Position numbers and translations under genes: made by a program. Shown piece by piece: positions 16,904-26,503 of a stretch of DNA of 64,000 bases; position 1 is the first letter of the stretch, and every line of letters begins with the position of its first letter. The DNA is from an uncultured Rhodopila sp. (GTDB lineage: Bacteria; Pseudomonadota; Alphaproteobacteria; Acetobacterales; Acetobacteraceae). The stretch lies in contig CAIZFE010000055.1 in the NCBI GenBank assembly GCA_903932145.1, positions 62,001-126,000 on the forward strand, written 5' to 3'. The notes below the pieces were generated by a model. The model searched no databases and was not told where the DNA came from. It saw only the letters and a program-made list of their open reading frames with translations.

Positions 16904-17971
16904 TTAAACCGCCACCTTCTGCCGATTGGCCTCCAAACGCTGATCGACCAGCGCTACCTGCGCATCGATCGCTGGATGGCTCATGCCCTTCTGCCGGGCA
17001 ATCAACTGCACCAGCTTGTCCGCGCGTTCGATCGTTGTCGCGCCTTTCTGCAACGCGCGCGCGGCAGATGACGGGCGCGACAACCCATTCGCCGCCGCCG
17101 CGTATTTATCGAACGGCACAAGATCGTCCGGCGAAGCTCCCAGTTTCACGCACAGATCGAACACGAAATCATAGACCGACCGCGATTCCGCCAGGTTGGA
17201 ATGCACGGCCTCTTGCGCGCTTCGCATCCCGTCTTTGGTGACACAGCGGTAATTCCCGGCCAGCAGCATCGACCACTTAGCGAGCGGCACGAACAGCGAG
17301 TCGCTGACACGCAGTTTCACCGGCAATTCGATCTCGCCTTCCGGTGTCGCGAAGCGAACCGCATCGACATCCTGTTCAAGCTGGCGAAGGATCGCAACGC
17401 CCGGACCAGCGTCGAACGCCGCGACCTTGAAGTTGGTCGGCAGAGTCACCTGCAACACGTTGACCTTTTCGTCTGGCGGACGAAACGCCTGTGGATCGGG
17501 GCTGCACAGCGTCAGCGTGGCCGGATCGAAATTATCCCAAACGCTCGGGTCGGTATAAGCGGGCCGGAGCGCATCATAATCCAAACCCGGAATGCGCTTC
17601 ACATATGGCAACGGCGGCATGTTCATGATGGACATGCACGGAACCCGCGATGTCGCCACCGCGTCCAGCAATTCGCGCACACCGCTCGCGCCGAACTGTG
17701 GTTCCTGCATGGCCAGCGCGATCAAATCGTAGTCATTCGGGTTCGCGTCTCCGACCCCGCAGGCGGACACCCGGCCCACCAGCTTACGGGAATCGATCTC
17801 AATCGGATCATTGCGGCCCTTGATCGGCATCCGCACCCGGAAACCGTCAGCATTGATCAGCTCGGCCGTCGCCGGCCGGCACACCATTGTTACGTTATGG
17901 CCGCCGAACATCAATTTGGAAGCGAGCAACGACCCATAGGATGCACCTAGGATGAGAATATTATACGGCAT
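16904..17971 (-). CDS. Ketopantoate reductase-family (ApbA/PanE-like) oxidoreductase
   Basis: The protein has 355 residues from the ATG at 17971, which follows AGGGTGG. A TTG at 18013 overlapping the upstream stop is an alternative. The N-terminal Rossmann segment YNILILGASYGSLLASKLMF and an NADP-like CRPATAELI stretch match the 2-dehydropantoate 2-reductase family; a C-terminal helical domain follows. It is longer than PanE (about 300) and sits in a catabolic-looking operon with a MaoC-type hydratase and a fumarase/aspartase-family lyase. It therefore more likely reduces or oxidises an intermediate of that pathway than acts in pantothenate synthesis. Confidence 0.75.
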   Translation of the reverse strand: MPYNILILGASYGSLLASKLMFGGHNVTMVCRPATAELINADGFRVRMPIKGRNDPIEIDSRKLVGRVSACGVGDANPNDYDLIALAMQEPQFGASGVRELLDAVATSRVPCMSIMNMPPLPYVKRIPGLDYDALRPAYTDPSVWDNFDPATLTLCSPDPQAFRPPDEKVNVLQVTLPTNFKVAAFDAGPGVAILRQLEQDVDAVRFATPEGEIELPVKLRVSDSLFVPLAKWSMLLAGNYRCVTKDGMRSAQEAVHSNLAESRSVYDFVFDLCVKLGASPDDLVPFDKYAAAANGLSRPSSAARALQKGATTIERADKLVQLIARQKGMSHPAIDAQVALVDQRLEANRQKVAV

Positions 17972-18009
17972 CGGACCACCCTGAGTTTTCTCTGCCACGT
18001 CATACAGAG

Positions 18010-18885
18010 TCAAACACAGAATGACAGACGATTTTTCGCGAGGGTCGCCTCAGCCTCCATCGCCACATGTCCGGCAGCGTTCCGCGCCCAAATCGAAGCT
18101 CCGCCCGTGTCATCCGGAGCCCCATGCACCGAGAACGGTGCGATGTCGAACAACGGACTGACCGCTCTGAACCGGAACGAAGCCACCGTCCGATCGGTAT
18201 TCCGCCGCAGCAAGTCGATCAGCAACGTCGCGATCAACGGACCATGCACGATCAGGCCGGGGTAACCCTCAGTTTCGGTCACATAGCGACGATCATAATG
18301 GATACGATGGCTGTTGAAGGTCAGCGCGGAATAGCGGAACAGCAACGGGTCGGTCGGGTGGATTTCGCGGCTCCAGGTATCGTCCGTCCGCACCGGTTTC
18401 GGGGCGGCCGGCGCCTCCCCCGGTTGCGGCATATCGCGATAGACGATGTCGTGCTCCTCGACCAACGCGAGTCCGTTCTGCCCGGACACCTCGTGCTTCA
18501 CCAACACGAAACAAAGCGCACCATTGCGGCCGTGCTTCACCGTCACATCCTGAACGGTCGAAACGCGGGTGATGGTTTCGTCCACCCGCAAAGGCTGATG
18601 GAACGTAAACCGCCCGCCGGCCCACATGCGGCGCGGCAGCGGAACGGGAGGTAGAAAGCCGCCACGCGCCGGGTGTCCGTCCGGTCCCAAAATGGATTGT
18701 CGAGCGGTGGGGAGGAAATACAGCCAGTGCCACAGCGGAGGCAGCGCGTCGCCGGCCTGAGGTGCCGGATCGTCACGATCCAGCGTCGCCGACAACGCCG
18801 CAATCGGGAATCGCGTGACCTGATCGCGCAGTGTTTCCTGCTTACCGATCCACGACCGCAGGTGATCCACATCCAAAACAGTCAT
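18010..18885 (-). CDS. MaoC/FAS1-type dehydratase, mesaconyl-C4-CoA hydratase-like
   Basis: The protein has 291 residues with a double hot-dog arrangement. The N-terminal half is FAS1-like (LPPLWHWLYFLP, LPRRMWAGGRFTFHQPL). The C-terminal half has the MaoC hydratase motif FRYSALTFNSHRIHYD, with the catalytic Asp/His positions in SHRIHYDRRY, then YPGLIVHGPLIATLL. This architecture is seen in mesaconyl-C4-CoA hydratases and related 3-hydroxyacyl-CoA dehydratases. Its ATG overlaps the stop of the upstream lyase gene. Substrate probably a branched or dicarboxylic CoA ester, inferred from the family. Confidence 0.8.
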   Translation of the reverse strand: MTVLDVDHLRSWIGKQETLRDQVTRFPIAALSATLDRDDPAPQAGDALPPLWHWLYFLPTARQSILGPDGHPARGGFLPPVPLPRRMWAGGRFTFHQPLRVDETITRVSTVQDVTVKHGRNGALCFVLVKHEVSGQNGLALVEEHDIVYRDMPQPGEAPAAPKPVRTDDTWSREIHPTDPLLFRYSALTFNSHRIHYDRRYVTETEGYPGLIVHGPLIATLLIDLLRRNTDRTVASFRFRAVSPLFDIAPFSVHGAPDDTGGASIWARNAAGHVAMEAEATLAKNRLSFCV

Positions 18886-20240
18886 TTCAGCAACTCCATC
18901 GCGACGTTTCGCGCCCGTACAGCACCCTCGCGGGCCATATCCGCACATAACCCGGTATAGGCGGTCGGGTCGAGCAGTCCACTAATCTGGTCAGCACTCA
19001 GATGCGCCGTGACGCGCGGATCGGCCGCCAGCAGTTCACCGAACGATTTACCCTTCACGAAAGCATCCTGCGCCGCGTCATACACCGCGTCATGCGCATG
19101 CTGACGGCCGATCGCCGCCCCCAGATCGAGCATCACCGCCTCCGCCATGATCAAACCGCCGCCCAGGTCCAGGTTGGTCCGCATCCGAACCGGGTCAAGA
19201 CGCAGGCCGCGCATGATCTCGGTCAGACGGCTGAGCATGTCGCCGGTGGCGATGCAGGCCCGAGACTCCGCTGTGTCCATCATCAGGCTGGTGGTGCGAT
19301 CGGCCTCATGCTCCGTCGTCATCGCCTCCAGCGCCAACGGCACCATCGCCCGGATTTCGGCGGCGGCGGCGATGATGTCCTGGCACAGTTTCGGATTGCG
19401 CTTCTGCGGCATGGTGGAACTACCGACCGTGCCGGGGGGAACGGGTTCTTCCACCTCGCCGAACTCGGTCTTCATCAGTGTGTAGATTTCGCGGCCGATC
19501 TTGCCGCACGTCGCGGCGAGCAGCCCCAGCAGCAGGACGTTTTCCGCGAGATGATCGCCGATGGCGCGGGACGGCACGGTCATCGAGCCAAAGCCAAGCT
19601 GGCGGCCGATCCCCTGCTGCACCGGCGGCCCGTTTTTGCCGAGCGAGGCATAGGTCCCTGCCCCGCCACCGAGCATGGCGACGAATAACCGGGGCGCGGC
19701 CTGACGGAAGCGTTCGGTATGGCGGATCAGTTCATCGATCCAGACCGCGACCTTGTAGCCAAATGTGGCGGGAACCGCGTGCTGGCCATGGGTGCGGCCG
19801 GCAATCGGCATCTCGGCACCACGGTCGGCAAGGTCGGCCATCGCGGACAAGATGTCACCAATCTGGCGCAGGAAAACCGCATGCGCCTGCCGCAACACCA
19901 GAAGGTCGCCGGTCTGAGTGATGTTTTGCGTCGTCGCGCCCCAGTGGACCCAGCCGCCGTGCGGCTCCCCGACAATGCGCCCGAGTTCCCAAACCAGCGG
20001 CACAATGGTGTGGCCGGTGCGGGCAAAGCCTTCGTCGATCCGCGCCCGGTCCATCTTCTCCAGCCGCGCGGCGGCGGCGATGGCTTCGGCGGCTTCGATC
20101 GGAATGATTGCCAGTTCGGCCTGGGCCCGAGCGAGGGCGACCTCCACATCCAGCCAGGCCTGCCAGCGGTTTTCCAGGCGATACAGCGCCCGGATGCCAG
20201 GATCGGCCACGCGGGTGGCGGTCGGTAATGTGTCGCTCAT
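18882..20240 (-). CDS. Fumarase/aspartase-superfamily lyase (PcaB/adenylosuccinate lyase-like)
   Basis: The protein has 452 residues. The superfamily signature GSSTMPQKRNP lies near residue 272, with the Ser-containing mobile loop, and other conserved regions are WVHWGATTQNITQTGD (near 97-112) and GRTHGQHAVPATFG (near 148). The closest broad matches are 3-carboxy-cis,cis-muconate cycloisomerase and related lyases, not PurB in its usual context. It is first of a coupled trio with the MaoC-type hydratase and the ketopantoate-reductase-like protein. It probably adds or eliminates across a C=C bond of a dicarboxylate. No other protocatechuate genes are in the window. Confidence 0.82.
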   Translation of the reverse strand: MSDTLPTATRVADPGIRALYRLENRWQAWLDVEVALARAQAELAIIPIEAAEAIAAAARLEKMDRARIDEGFARTGHTIVPLVWELGRIVGEPHGGWVHWGATTQNITQTGDLLVLRQAHAVFLRQIGDILSAMADLADRGAEMPIAGRTHGQHAVPATFGYKVAVWIDELIRHTERFRQAAPRLFVAMLGGGAGTYASLGKNGPPVQQGIGRQLGFGSMTVPSRAIGDHLAENVLLLGLLAATCGKIGREIYTLMKTEFGEVEEPVPPGTVGSSTMPQKRNPKLCQDIIAAAAEIRAMVPLALEAMTTEHEADRTTSLMMDTAESRACIATGDMLSRLTEIMRGLRLDPVRMRTNLDLGGGLIMAEAVMLDLGAAIGRQHAHDAVYDAAQDAFVKGKSFGELLAADPRVTAHLSADQISGLLDPTAYTGLCADMAREGAVRARNVAMELLK

Positions 20241-20303
20241 GGGTATTCTCCCGGACGGTCCTCGTTCAGACGAGGATCGCAGCAGGAGGCCCAGCCGGCA
20301 AGC

Positions 20304-21152
20304 TTAGTCGGCGCGGATCAACCCACGATGGCTGGGTGCGTCGATGAATGCCAGGATTTCGGCCACCAACGGATCCTCACCGAACTTGGCCCGCATCGCC
20401 TCCAGGCGCTGCGCGAAGATGCCTTCTTTGCTGTAGAGCGCCTTGAACGCGATGTGCAGCCGTTGAATCTGCGCCTTGTCGAAGCCGCGACGACGCAGCC
20501 CGATAACGTTCAACGAGGCCAACCGGGCGCGGTTGCCGATCACGCTGCCGAACGGGATGACATCGGCCTCGACGCCGGACACGCCACCAATCATCGCCGC
20601 GCGGCCGATGCGCACGAACTGATGGATCGCCGCCGCGCCGCCGATTACGGCGTACTCGCCAATGCTGACATGCCCGCCCATCACCGCGTTGTTCGCGACG
20701 ATGACGTTGTTGCCCAGGGTGCAGTCATGCGCCACGTGCACCACCGCCATCAGCATGCAATCGGCACCAACCGTCGTAATACCGAGGCCGGTCGCGGTGC
20801 CGCGATGGATGGTGCAATGCTCCCGCACCAAGGTGCGTGCCCCGATCTCGCAGCGAGTCGGTTCGCCTTTGTATTTCAAATCCTGCGGCGGCAAGCCGAC
20901 AGTGCAGAACGGGAACAACCGGGCGCCTTCGCCAATGCGGGTGTGACCTTCCACAACGACATGCGACACCAGCTTCGCGCCGGCTTCGATCACCACGTTT
21001 GGACCGACCGTGCAAAAGGGTCCGATCTCCACCCCAGGACCGAGTTCGGCGCCATGCGCCACGATCGCCGTCGGGTGAATACTGGCGCGTTCGGTATCGT
21101 GCAATCTGACAGTCGTCATCGAATCCATGGTGTTCCGTTCCGAAGCGCTCAT
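20304..21152 (-). CDS. lpxA: UDP-N-acetylglucosamine O-acyltransferase
   Basis: LpxA carries out the first step of lipid A synthesis, moving a 3-hydroxyacyl chain from ACP to UDP-GlcNAc. The left-handed beta-helix hexapeptide repeats are clear (IHPTAIVAHGAELGPGVEIG, IGGAAAIHQFVRIGR). The catalytic His is in AHDCTLGNNV. The C-terminal helical part (FDKAQIQRLHIAFKALY) is typical. Start chosen at ATG 21152; ATGs at 21128 and 21119 are equally credible because no strong ribosome-binding site is seen. It follows fabZ after a 154-base gap. The usual lpxB partner is not next to it. Confidence 0.93.
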   Translation of the reverse strand: MSASERNTMDSMTTVRLHDTERASIHPTAIVAHGAELGPGVEIGPFCTVGPNVVIEAGAKLVSHVVVEGHTRIGEGARLFPFCTVGLPPQDLKYKGEPTRCEIGARTLVREHCTIHRGTATGLGITTVGADCMLMAVVHVAHDCTLGNNVIVANNAVMGGHVSIGEYAVIGGAAAIHQFVRIGRAAMIGGVSGVEADVIPFGSVIGNRARLASLNVIGLRRRGFDKAQIQRLHIAFKALYSKEGIFAQRLEAMRAKFGEDPLVAEILAFIDAPSHRGLIRAD

Positions 21153-21306
21153 GATCACAGGAAGATCGGGGCAAGGCTAAGATCGGTTCGTGTCACCACC
21201 AACTCAATCATTGTTGCCCGATGTTTCCCAAATCACCCTGTAACACTCTGTTTCGCATGGCATTTTGGCGTTACTAAGGCTAAAATGCGATCAAGGCGGT
21301 CTTTTA

Positions 21307-21801
21307 TCAGGCAGCCGGCGCGCGATCCATGATCATCGCGGAATAGGTCGCTTCGGCAACGGCTACGCCATCGACCCTGGCAATGCCGTGGAACTTCCAG
21401 ACATTGCCGCGGCGGCGTTCCTTAACGATATGGATGCGCAATTGATCGCCCGGCACGACCGGACGGCGGAACTTCGCGCCTTCGATCGACATGAAATACA
21501 CCACCTTACCGGCCGCATCCGGCCCCAGGCTTTCCACCACCAGCACGGCGGCGGTTTGGGCCATGCTCTCGACAATAAGAACGCCCGGCATCACCGGGTG
21601 GTTCGGGAAATGCCCGGCAAAAAAGTTCTCATTCACCGTGACATTTTTTACACCGACCGCCGAGATGCCCAGGACGACATCGACGACCCGGTCCAACAAC
21701 AAGAACGGATAGCGATGCGGGATGTCGTGCATGATGCGATGGATATCGATCAGTTCGACGGTCGTTCCTTCGACAGGCACCAGATTTTCAACGTCATCCA
21801 T
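21307..21801 (-). CDS. fabZ: 3-hydroxyacyl-[ACP] dehydratase FabZ
   Basis: The protein has 164 residues with a hot-dog fold. The conserved start IPHRYPFLLLDRV and the catalytic His in FFAGHFPNHPVMPGVL near residue 65, with the Glu in LIVESMAQ, are all present. It dehydrates 3-hydroxyacyl-ACP in fatty acid elongation and competes with LpxA/LpxD for the same hydroxyacyl-ACP pool. Its position between lpxD (5 bases away) and lpxA is the standard proteobacterial order. Confidence 0.95.
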   Translation of the reverse strand: MDDVENLVPVEGTTVELIDIHRIMHDIPHRYPFLLLDRVVDVVLGISAVGVKNVTVNENFFAGHFPNHPVMPGVLIVESMAQTAAVLVVESLGPDAAGKVVYFMSIEGAKFRRPVVPGDQLRIHIVKERRRGNVWKFHGIARVDGVAVAEATYSAMIMDRAPAA

Positions 21802-21806
21802 GATCT

Positions 21807-22931
21807 TTAATCCACGTCGGAGTTCGGTTTCGCGCCACGCGCGGGGCTTTTTGTGGTGAGTCCGCCATTACGCACCCAGCGGCGGATGCTGGCGATTTCC
21901 TTGAAGAAGGCTTTGACCGGCTGGGCGGGTGAGCCAAGCAGTTCGGATCGTGCGGGCACATCCGCCATCACGCCAGCTTGCGCGCCGATCCGTGATCCGG
22001 CGCCGATCCGCAAATGCCCGGCTATGCCCGCCTGCCCCGCCAGAACGACCTGATTTTCCAGCACCGTGGAGCCGGAGATACCCACCTGAGCCACGATCAC
22101 GCAGGCTTTGCCGATCCGCACGTTGTGGCCGATCTGCACCAGATTATCGATCCGTGAACCCGCGCCGATAATCGTGTCCTCCATAGTTCCGCGATCAATC
22201 GTGGTATTGGCACCGACTTCGACATCGTTCTCGATCAGCACACGACCTAACTGTGGGACGGTATGGAAGCCCTGAGGGGTGATGGCAAAACCAAAACCAT
22301 CCTGGCCAACGCAGGCGCCCGGATAGATATAGACCCGGTCACCGATCAGCGCGTGGGACAGCGAGGCATGCGGGCCAATCCGGACATCGCGGCCGATTTC
22401 AACACCGTCGCCGATCACAACCATCGCCCCGACCCGGCCACGCGGTCCGATCGTTACGTTTTCGCCGATCACCGCCAGCGGGCCGATTTCCGTGCTCGGA
22501 TCGATCCGAGCGGAAGCAGCGACCACGGCCGATGGATGAATCCCGGGTTTAGCGGGTGGCAGCGGATGAAACAGCGCCGCCACGCGCGACCAGGCGACCA
22601 ATGGATCGTCAGCGAGGATCGCGACGGTGGCGTCGGGAACCTGGCCTTGCATATCCGGATGGACAATCACCGCTCCGGCTCTGGTCTCGGCCAGCGCCGC
22701 TGCATACTTGCGGTTATTGAGGCAAAAACTGACGTCCTCGCCGGTCGCGGCAGCCAGCGGGGCAATCCGATGCAGCATCAGCCGGCGGGGAGGCGCTTCC
22801 GCGCCTTCCCCATCGACCCCGGCCGCATCCACGACGGCCGCCAGCGTATGGGGGCCGGCGCATTGAAAGAACCGAGGATCGCCCGCCAGCGCCGGACGGT
22901 CCCGGCCGAACGCCAGCGGATCGGACGGCAC
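21807..22931 (-). CDS. lpxD: UDP-3-O-(3-hydroxyacyl)glucosamine N-acyltransferase
   Basis: The protein has 374 residues. The N-terminal uridine-binding domain ([18 protein letters not shown]) is followed by a long left-handed beta helix ([20 protein letters not shown], then [20 protein letters not shown]). The catalytic-His region is [13 protein letters not shown]. It adds the N-linked acyl chain in lipid A synthesis. It lies 2 bases after skp and 5 bases before fabZ. Length and architecture are ordinary for LpxD. Confidence 0.95.
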   Translation of the reverse strand: MPSDPLAFGRDRPALAGDPRFFQCAGPHTLAAVVDAAGVDGEGAEAPPRRLMLHRIAPLAAATGEDVSFCLNNRKYAAALAETRAGAVIVHPDMQGQVPDATVAILADDPLVAWSRVAALFHPLPPAKPGIHPSAVVAASARIDPSTEIGPLAVIGENVTIGPRGRVGAMVVIGDGVEIGRDVRIGPHASLSHALIGDRVYIYPGACVGQDGFGFAITPQGFHTVPQLGRVLIENDVEVGANTTIDRGTMEDTIIGAGSRIDNLVQIGHNVRIGKACVIVAQVGISGSTVLENQVVLAGQAGIAGHLRIGAGSRIGAQAGVMADVPARSELLGSPAQPVKAFFKEIASIRRWVRNGGLTTKSPARGAKPNSDVD

Positions 22932-22933
22932 GG

Positions 22934-23821
22934 TTATGGCTTCGCGGGCGGCTTGGCGGGTGCGGCAGCAGCCGACGCAGGTGCTGCCGTCGCGGATACC
23001 GGAGCCGCCTTCGCCGCGGCGGGCTGCGCCATGGCCAACGGCGACACACCGTCAGGCGGCACAACCACGGTCGGCAAGGCCTTGTTCAAGACTTCGGCGA
23101 CCGCCGGTGTCAGATCGAAATCCGCCGTTGTGCCCAGAATCTGAGCTCGGTTGAGCACCAAATTGATACCCCGCGACAGAGCTACCTGCTGCGCGCCCTG
23201 CTCCATGGTACGATTGATTTGCATCATAACGTATTGGCCGGCTTCCTGGATGATCCGATTCCGCTCACCAAAGCGACGCTGCGCCTCGGTCGCGCGATCC
23301 GTAATTTCCTTTTCCTTCGATCGGACCTGTTCCGGCGACAGCTTGCCACGTTCCCCGGATAAGGTTTGACCCAGGTCACGCAACGCAACCTGCTCCTTCT
23401 GCGCGTCCTCGTTCAGTTTCTGGCCGCGCAGGTTCAGTTCTTTATAGGCCGTCTGATAGGCGGTGGAGACCCGCAGAACATCGGGAACCGACAGGATGCC
23501 GACAATGGCGGCCGGGGTTGCCTGGCCCTTGGGAATCGGCGGCAGTTCCGGCGCGGGCGGCAGTTGGACCTGAAGCGCGGGCAGCCCACCAGACTGATCG
23601 CCACCACCCTGATCGCCAGGGAGGACAAGCCCCCCGGGACCGCCGGACGGACCGGGCGCCATGCGCGGTCCGGGCCGCGGTGCCGGCGGTGCGGCCGGGC
23701 GGGCTTGTCCGGGCACGAACCATTCACCATTCGGCGCCTGCTGCGCGAAGGCCGGAGCAGCCTGAAAGGCCATAGCCAGCGCGACAAGCGCGCCAGCACT
23801 CTTGATGTATTTTTGAACCAC
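22934..23821 (-). CDS. OmpH/Skp-family periplasmic chaperone with Pro-rich insert and Ala/Pro tail
   Basis: The protein has 295 residues. It starts at GTG 23819-23821, which overlaps the bamA TAG; GAGGTT precedes it. A signal peptide ends near AFAQQ (residue 22). A Pro/Gly-rich segment (about 25-90) precedes the helical OmpH/Skp core (about 100-235: [20 protein letters not shown], coiled coil, then [12 protein letters not shown]). A 40-residue Ala/Pro/Lys tail ends the protein. Typical Skp proteins are 160-200 residues, so both low-complexity ends are additions. It holds unfolded outer-membrane proteins for delivery to BamA, its upstream neighbour. Confidence 0.88.
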   Translation of the reverse strand: MVQKYIKSAGALVALAMAFQAAPAFAQQAPNGEWFVPGQARPAAPPAPRPGPRMAPGPSGGPGGLVLPGDQGGGDQSGGLPALQVQLPPAPELPPIPKGQATPAAIVGILSVPDVLRVSTAYQTAYKELNLRGQKLNEDAQKEQVALRDLGQTLSGERGKLSPEQVRSKEKEITDRATEAQRRFGERNRIIQEAGQYVMMQINRTMEQGAQQVALSRGINLVLNRAQILGTTADFDLTPAVAEVLNKALPTVVVPPDGVSPLAMAQPAAAKAAPVSATAAPASAAAAPAKPPAKP

Positions 23822-26265
23822 TAGAACCTCGTGCCGAAACCAAAGCGGAAAACTTGTGTCTGATCGCCCGGTTGCTTGATCGTAAACGGAGCCAGGTCGA
23901 TGTTTATCAGGCCGAACGCGGTGCGCCAGGAAATACCGACACCCGCACCGAGACGCGGTGCCGCCGATGCGGAGATTTGGCAAGCCGTGGTGACCGACGC
24001 AGTGCTACCGCTCGCGACCGTAACGCCCGCAAGGGTGGCGGGTCCCGTCAGGTTATAGGTACACGGCGTGCTGCTTCGGAAATTCGCCTCGCTCAGCGCG
24101 CCGACATCGACGAAGGCGCGACCATTCAGGCCCAGATCAGGCGGAACCGGCAGCGGAAACCGCAGTTCGGTCGTCTGTGTCCAGAGGAACCGGCCACCGA
24201 GCGGATCGCCGGTGACCGTATCGTGCGGTCCGGCACCACCGGTTTGGAAGCCGCGCAGATTGTCGCCACCCAGGAAGAACCGATCGATGATTTCCTCGCG
24301 ACCGCCCGGCAGCAACTCCATGAAGCCCGAACTGGCCGCGACCTTAATCCCCCAATCCGGATTACCCATCAGGCGTTCCAAAGGAATATAGTACGCAGCG
24401 TTCAGATTGGCGCGCGCATAACGGGCGTCTCCACCAATACCGGCGAAATCGGTCCCGGCCTCAATAACATAGCCGCTGTGCGGATAAAGGCGGCTGTCGC
24501 GGAAATCGAGCGTCATGACCTGACCGATCTGCGACAGCAAGGTGGTGCCGGCCTCATTCAGGATGAATGGGCTGGCGCCGGCCTCGACGTTGAACACATC
24601 TCGATTGACCAGTGAGTAGCTCCAGCTCTGGCGCAGATGTTCGTTGAACGCGTAGCCCATGCGCAGCGCGAAGCCTTCCCTCCGCTCGTCGTAAGGTTCG
24701 GTGCCCAGGTAGTTCGTTTGGATCAGGAAGACATCCGCTCCCGCGACCAGATTACGATCCAGGAAATACGGATCGGTGATCGAGGTGTTGATGGAACTCC
24801 GCCGCTGGGCGAGCACGCCGTTGATGCTGGCATTGACGCCAGTGCCAACAAGGTTGCGTTCCGCCAGGCCGATGTCCAGCAGCGCACCCGCGTCGGTGGA
24901 ATAACCGCCACCGAACGACAATTCACCGGTCGCCTTTTCCGAAATGTTGGTCGCCAGCACCGCCTTATCCGGCGCCGAGCCGGGCGTGGTGTTGATATCG
25001 ACGGCCTGGAAGTAACCCAGGTCTGTCAACCGGGTCTTGGTCCGCCGAACGGCTTCGGCACTGTACGGATCACCTTCCACCAGACGGAACTCGCGCCGTA
25101 TGACCTTATCCTCGGTGCGGGTGTTACCGACGATGTCGATGCGTTCAACGTAAACGCGCGGGCCTTCGCCCACATCGAAGGTGAGATCGACCGTGTGTTT
25201 CACCGGATCACGGATCGCGCGCGGTTTGACATCAACAAACGCGTAGCCGCGATTATGCACCGCTTCCTCGATCAGGTCGGTGATGCGTATGACGGCGTCG
25301 CCGTCATACCAGTCACCTTCCTCCAACTGCAGGGTCGATTGCAGGTCCTGCTGAGACAGGTTGCGAAGCTGCGAATTGATGCTGACCTTACCGATTTTGT
25401 AACGGGGTCCCTCGTTCAGTGTGAACGATAGGAAGATCCCCTTCCGGTCAGGCGACAGTTCGGCGCTGGCGTCGGTGACCTGCACGTCGGCATAGCCGTT
25501 CTTCAGATAGAACCGCCGCAACAGCTCTTTATCATAGGCCAGCCGATCCGGTTCGTACGAATCCGAACTGGACAGGAAGCGCCACCAACGGGATTCGCGG
25601 CTGTTGATGACTTCCTGCAGGCGGTCTTCGCTGAAGGCCTTGTTGCCGTTCACCACGATCTTGCTGATCAGCGCGGCAGAACCGTCATTCACCTGAAAGA
25701 CCACATCGACGCGATTCTGGTCCAACCGGATGATCTTGGGCTCGACCGTCGCATCGTAATAGCCGCGCTTGCCGTACATCCCCAGAATGGTTTGCCGGTC
25801 GGTTTCGGCCAATGCCGGCGTGAACACCGCGCGAGCGCGAAGCTGCACCACCGGCTTCAACACTTCATCGGTAAGCTTGTGGTTGCCCTCGAACGCCACG
25901 CGATTGACAATCGGGTTTTCAACCACCCGCACCAACAGCGTATCGCCGACGCGGCCCAACTGCACGTCCCGGAACAGACCGGTCGCATACAGTGTCTTCA
26001 GGCTGCGATCGATGCGATCCGGATCGAAGCGATCGCCCGGTTGCACCAACAGGTAGGAACGGACAGTCCCTTCCTCGATGCGTTGGGCGCCTTCGATCTT
26101 GATCGATTGAATGGTACCGCCCGCTGCGACCGGAGCCGAACGGGGAGTGGGTGCCGCAGCAACAACCAGACGCTCTTGCGTCTGATCCTGAGCGGTGGCG
26201 GTTCCGATGACCAGCACTGGCATCAGGCAGGCGGCGACAAGCCGCACAGCACGGATCGTCAACAA
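23821..26265 (-). CDS. bamA: Outer membrane protein assembly factor BamA
   Basis: About 814 residues from TTG 26265, chosen because GGGGGGA precedes it and it opens directly on a signal peptide (LLTIRAVRLVAACLMPVLV, cleavage near TATAQ). Longer starts up to 26400 lack homology. Five POTRA domains occupy about residues 50-430 (IQSIKIEGAQRIEEGTVRSY, then IYVERIDIVGNTRTEDKVIR-like repeats). The C-terminal beta-barrel follows with GGDNLRGFQTGGAGP and a terminal Phe (GFGTRF), the outer-membrane targeting signal. It inserts beta-barrel proteins and overlaps skp by one base. Confidence 0.94.
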   Translation of the reverse strand: MLTIRAVRLVAACLMPVLVIGTATAQDQTQERLVVAAAPTPRSAPVAAGGTIQSIKIEGAQRIEEGTVRSYLLVQPGDRFDPDRIDRSLKTLYATGLFRDVQLGRVGDTLLVRVVENPIVNRVAFEGNHKLTDEVLKPVVQLRARAVFTPALAETDRQTILGMYGKRGYYDATVEPKIIRLDQNRVDVVFQVNDGSAALISKIVVNGNKAFSEDRLQEVINSRESRWWRFLSSSDSYEPDRLAYDKELLRRFYLKNGYADVQVTDASAELSPDRKGIFLSFTLNEGPRYKIGKVSINSQLRNLSQQDLQSTLQLEEGDWYDGDAVIRITDLIEEAVHNRGYAFVDVKPRAIRDPVKHTVDLTFDVGEGPRVYVERIDIVGNTRTEDKVIRREFRLVEGDPYSAEAVRRTKTRLTDLGYFQAVDINTTPGSAPDKAVLATNISEKATGELSFGGGYSTDAGALLDIGLAERNLVGTGVNASINGVLAQRRSSINTSITDPYFLDRNLVAGADVFLIQTNYLGTEPYDERREGFALRMGYAFNEHLRQSWSYSLVNRDVFNVEAGASPFILNEAGTTLLSQIGQVMTLDFRDSRLYPHSGYVIEAGTDFAGIGGDARYARANLNAAYYIPLERLMGNPDWGIKVAASSGFMELLPGGREEIIDRFFLGGDNLRGFQTGGAGPHDTVTGDPLGGRFLWTQTTELRFPLPVPPDLGLNGRAFVDVGALSEANFRSSTPCTYNLTGPATLAGVTVASGSTASVTTACQISASAAPRLGAGVGISWRTAFGLINIDLAPFTIKQPGDQTQVFRFGFGTRF

Positions 26266-26503
26266 AAGGCTGGTCCCCCCAACGGTATGTCCGTTGCAAA
26301 AAAATGCACGTCGGCAGGTCGCACGATGTGTCGGGGCGCACCATAGCGATGGGAGGTCGCCGAAGCTAGTAGCGGGTTTCGTCCGCGACCAATCTGTCAC
26401 TCTTTGTATAAGTTAATGAATTCTATAAATAAATTTTCAGTAACACGCCGCCGCGAGCGGTTCCGGCAGAGATTTGCCGGATTTGCCGCCGCGACTCGGG
26501 GTC

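Noticed and set aside
19002-19688. A 228-codon plus-strand frame opposite the fumarase/aspartase-family lyase
   Set aside because: His/Arg-rich shadow of a conserved enzyme gene.
24637-25431. Long plus-strand frame opposite bamA
   Set aside because: Antisense to well-conserved POTRA and barrel coding sequence, with no ribosome-binding site and no recognisable domain.
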